24,622 nt of DNA from UBA11612 sp963976395 (GTDB lineage Bacteria > Pseudomonadota > Alphaproteobacteria > Rhodospirillales > Rhodospirillaceae). Shown in pieces: positions 23,824-24,622 of this stretch; the stretch's first letter is position 1; each line of letters starts with the position of its first letter. The notes under the pieces were generated by a model. The model was not told where the DNA came from. It did not search any database and was given only the letters and a program-made list of their open reading frames with translations. The stretch is taken from positions 1 to 24,622 of the forward strand of contig CAXBLG010000048.1 of assembly GCA_963976395.1 (NCBI GenBank), given 5' to 3'. Both the position numbers and the translations under genes were made by a program.

Positions 23824-24622
23824 CCAAGTCGCGCGTTCTTGTCATCGCCGCCGAAGGGCTCAGACGGTTTATTCCCGCTCTTGGCGCCGCAGCCGCTATC
23901 CGCTCGCACCACCACGATGCTGAAATCACCGTTTTAACAGCCCAGGCAACCGCATCATTAGCCGAATCATCCCCCTATTTTAATCAAGTGTGGATCGATG
24001 ATCTGCGGGGCCGATGGGATTTTACCCGGCAATGGGGATTGCGTTCGCAGTTACAGGCGCAAAAATTTGAGCGCATCTACGACCTTGATACATCCGCGCG
24101 ATCCACAAGGATTTTTTGGCTTATGTACGGCCTCCAAGGACTTCCCTTGCGTCGGCGGCATTTGCCTTGGTCCGGGTCCATCAAACACACAGCCCTCGCT
24201 CCCGAAACGCGCCACTGGCACGCGATGCATACGCTCGACCGCTGGGCATCGCAGTTATCCGCCGCTGGCATTTCGGGGATGTTGCGGCCAGATCTATCCT
24301 GGGTCGCGCGTAATGTGCAGTCCTTTAACGTGCCCTTTCGCATGCACGAACCTTTTATCCTCATGGCTGCCGACTCCGGCCCCGGATTATCATGGCCGGT
24401 ATCGTTCTACGCGGATTTGGCCCAATCCCTACATAATGAGGGGCTTATCCCGGTCTTGGTCGGATTCAATGTGTTGCCCGAGTTCTCTGCTGCTTTAACG
24501 CGTGCGTGCGGACCGGCCGTCAACCTCATTGATCAAGTTTCACCGGAAGATTTGGTCTTTCTCTCTTGGGCCGCCTCAGCCGCCATGGGGCCTGATAGCG
24601 GCACCATGCACCTCACCTCATC
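23820..24622 (+). CDS. GT9-family glycosyltransferase (heptosyltransferase-like), 3' end cut by window
   Basis: The frame starts at the ATG overlapping the upstream stop and stays open for 267 codons to the window edge. It begins MTKSRVLVIAAEGLRRFIPA, has a YDLDTSARSTRIFW stretch, then PWSGSIKHTA, HWHAMHTLDRWASQL and a central FILMAADSGPGLSWP. Near the edge is the GT9 signature MGPDSGTMHLTS. GT9 enzymes such as WaaC and WaaF add heptose to the lipopolysaccharide core. The exact acceptor is unknown. Translational overlap with the GT4 gene suggests that both build the same glycan. Confidence 0.88.
   Translation, partial: MTKSRVLVIAAEGLRRFIPALGAAAAIRSHHHDAEITVLTAQATASLAESSPYFNQVWIDDLRGRWDFTRQWGLRSQLQAQKFERIYDLDTSARSTRIFWLMYGLQGLPLRRRHLPWSGSIKHTALAPETRHWHAMHTLDRWASQLSAAGISGMLRPDLSWVARNVQSFNVPFRMHEPFILMAADSGPGLSWPVSFYADLAQSLHNEGLIPVLVGFNVLPEFSAALTRACGPAVNLIDQVSPEDLVFLSWAASAAMGPDSGTMHLTS

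Overview
The window is a stretch of an alphaproteobacterial chromosome. The evidence is the gene order rplU-rpmA-obgE-proB-proA-nadD-rsfS-rlmH, the divergent kdsB-pheA / membrane cytochrome c pair, a HisN-type histidinol phosphatase, a Yej-type peptide importer with two binding proteins, and an FzlA-like division protein. No order can be assigned from the sequence alone. G+C looks moderate to high over most genes and is clearly lower at the far left and in the two binding-protein genes.

Layout. 1-522 is A/T-rich, mostly non-coding sequence, possibly with the start of a gene running off the left edge. 523-1346 (minus strand) holds a TetR-family repressor and tRNA-Ser(CGA). 1675-2427 is rplU-rpmA, closed by a strong intrinsic terminator. 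2578-7584 is a tight housekeeping run: obgE, proB and proA (proline), nadD (NAD), rsfS and rlmH (ribosome). 7595-8527 is nudC, convergent with the kdsB-pheA operon (8533-10197, minus). Facing away from kdsB are a membrane-anchored cytochrome c and hisN. 11914-19714 is a complete ABC importer of the YejABEF type: two tandem substrate-binding proteins, two permeases and one fused double ATPase. After it come a solitary small FliN-like gene behind a near-consensus sigma-54 promoter and an fzlA-like gene. A TPR protein and an ABHD10-like hydrolase lie on the minus strand. The window ends in a GT4 glycosyltransferase overlapping a GT9 heptosyltransferase-like gene cut by the right edge.

The genes mostly serve core metabolism, translation and the envelope. 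Lipopolysaccharide links kdsB (CMP-Kdo) with the GT4/GT9 pair. The Yej system would import peptides. I found no clearly new multi-gene system. The features most worth a second look are the sigma-54-driven solitary fliN, the two binding proteins that both end in a membrane anchor, the apparent AUC start of rsfS behind a perfect ribosome binding site, and the paired dyads upstream of fzlA and downstream of tetR.
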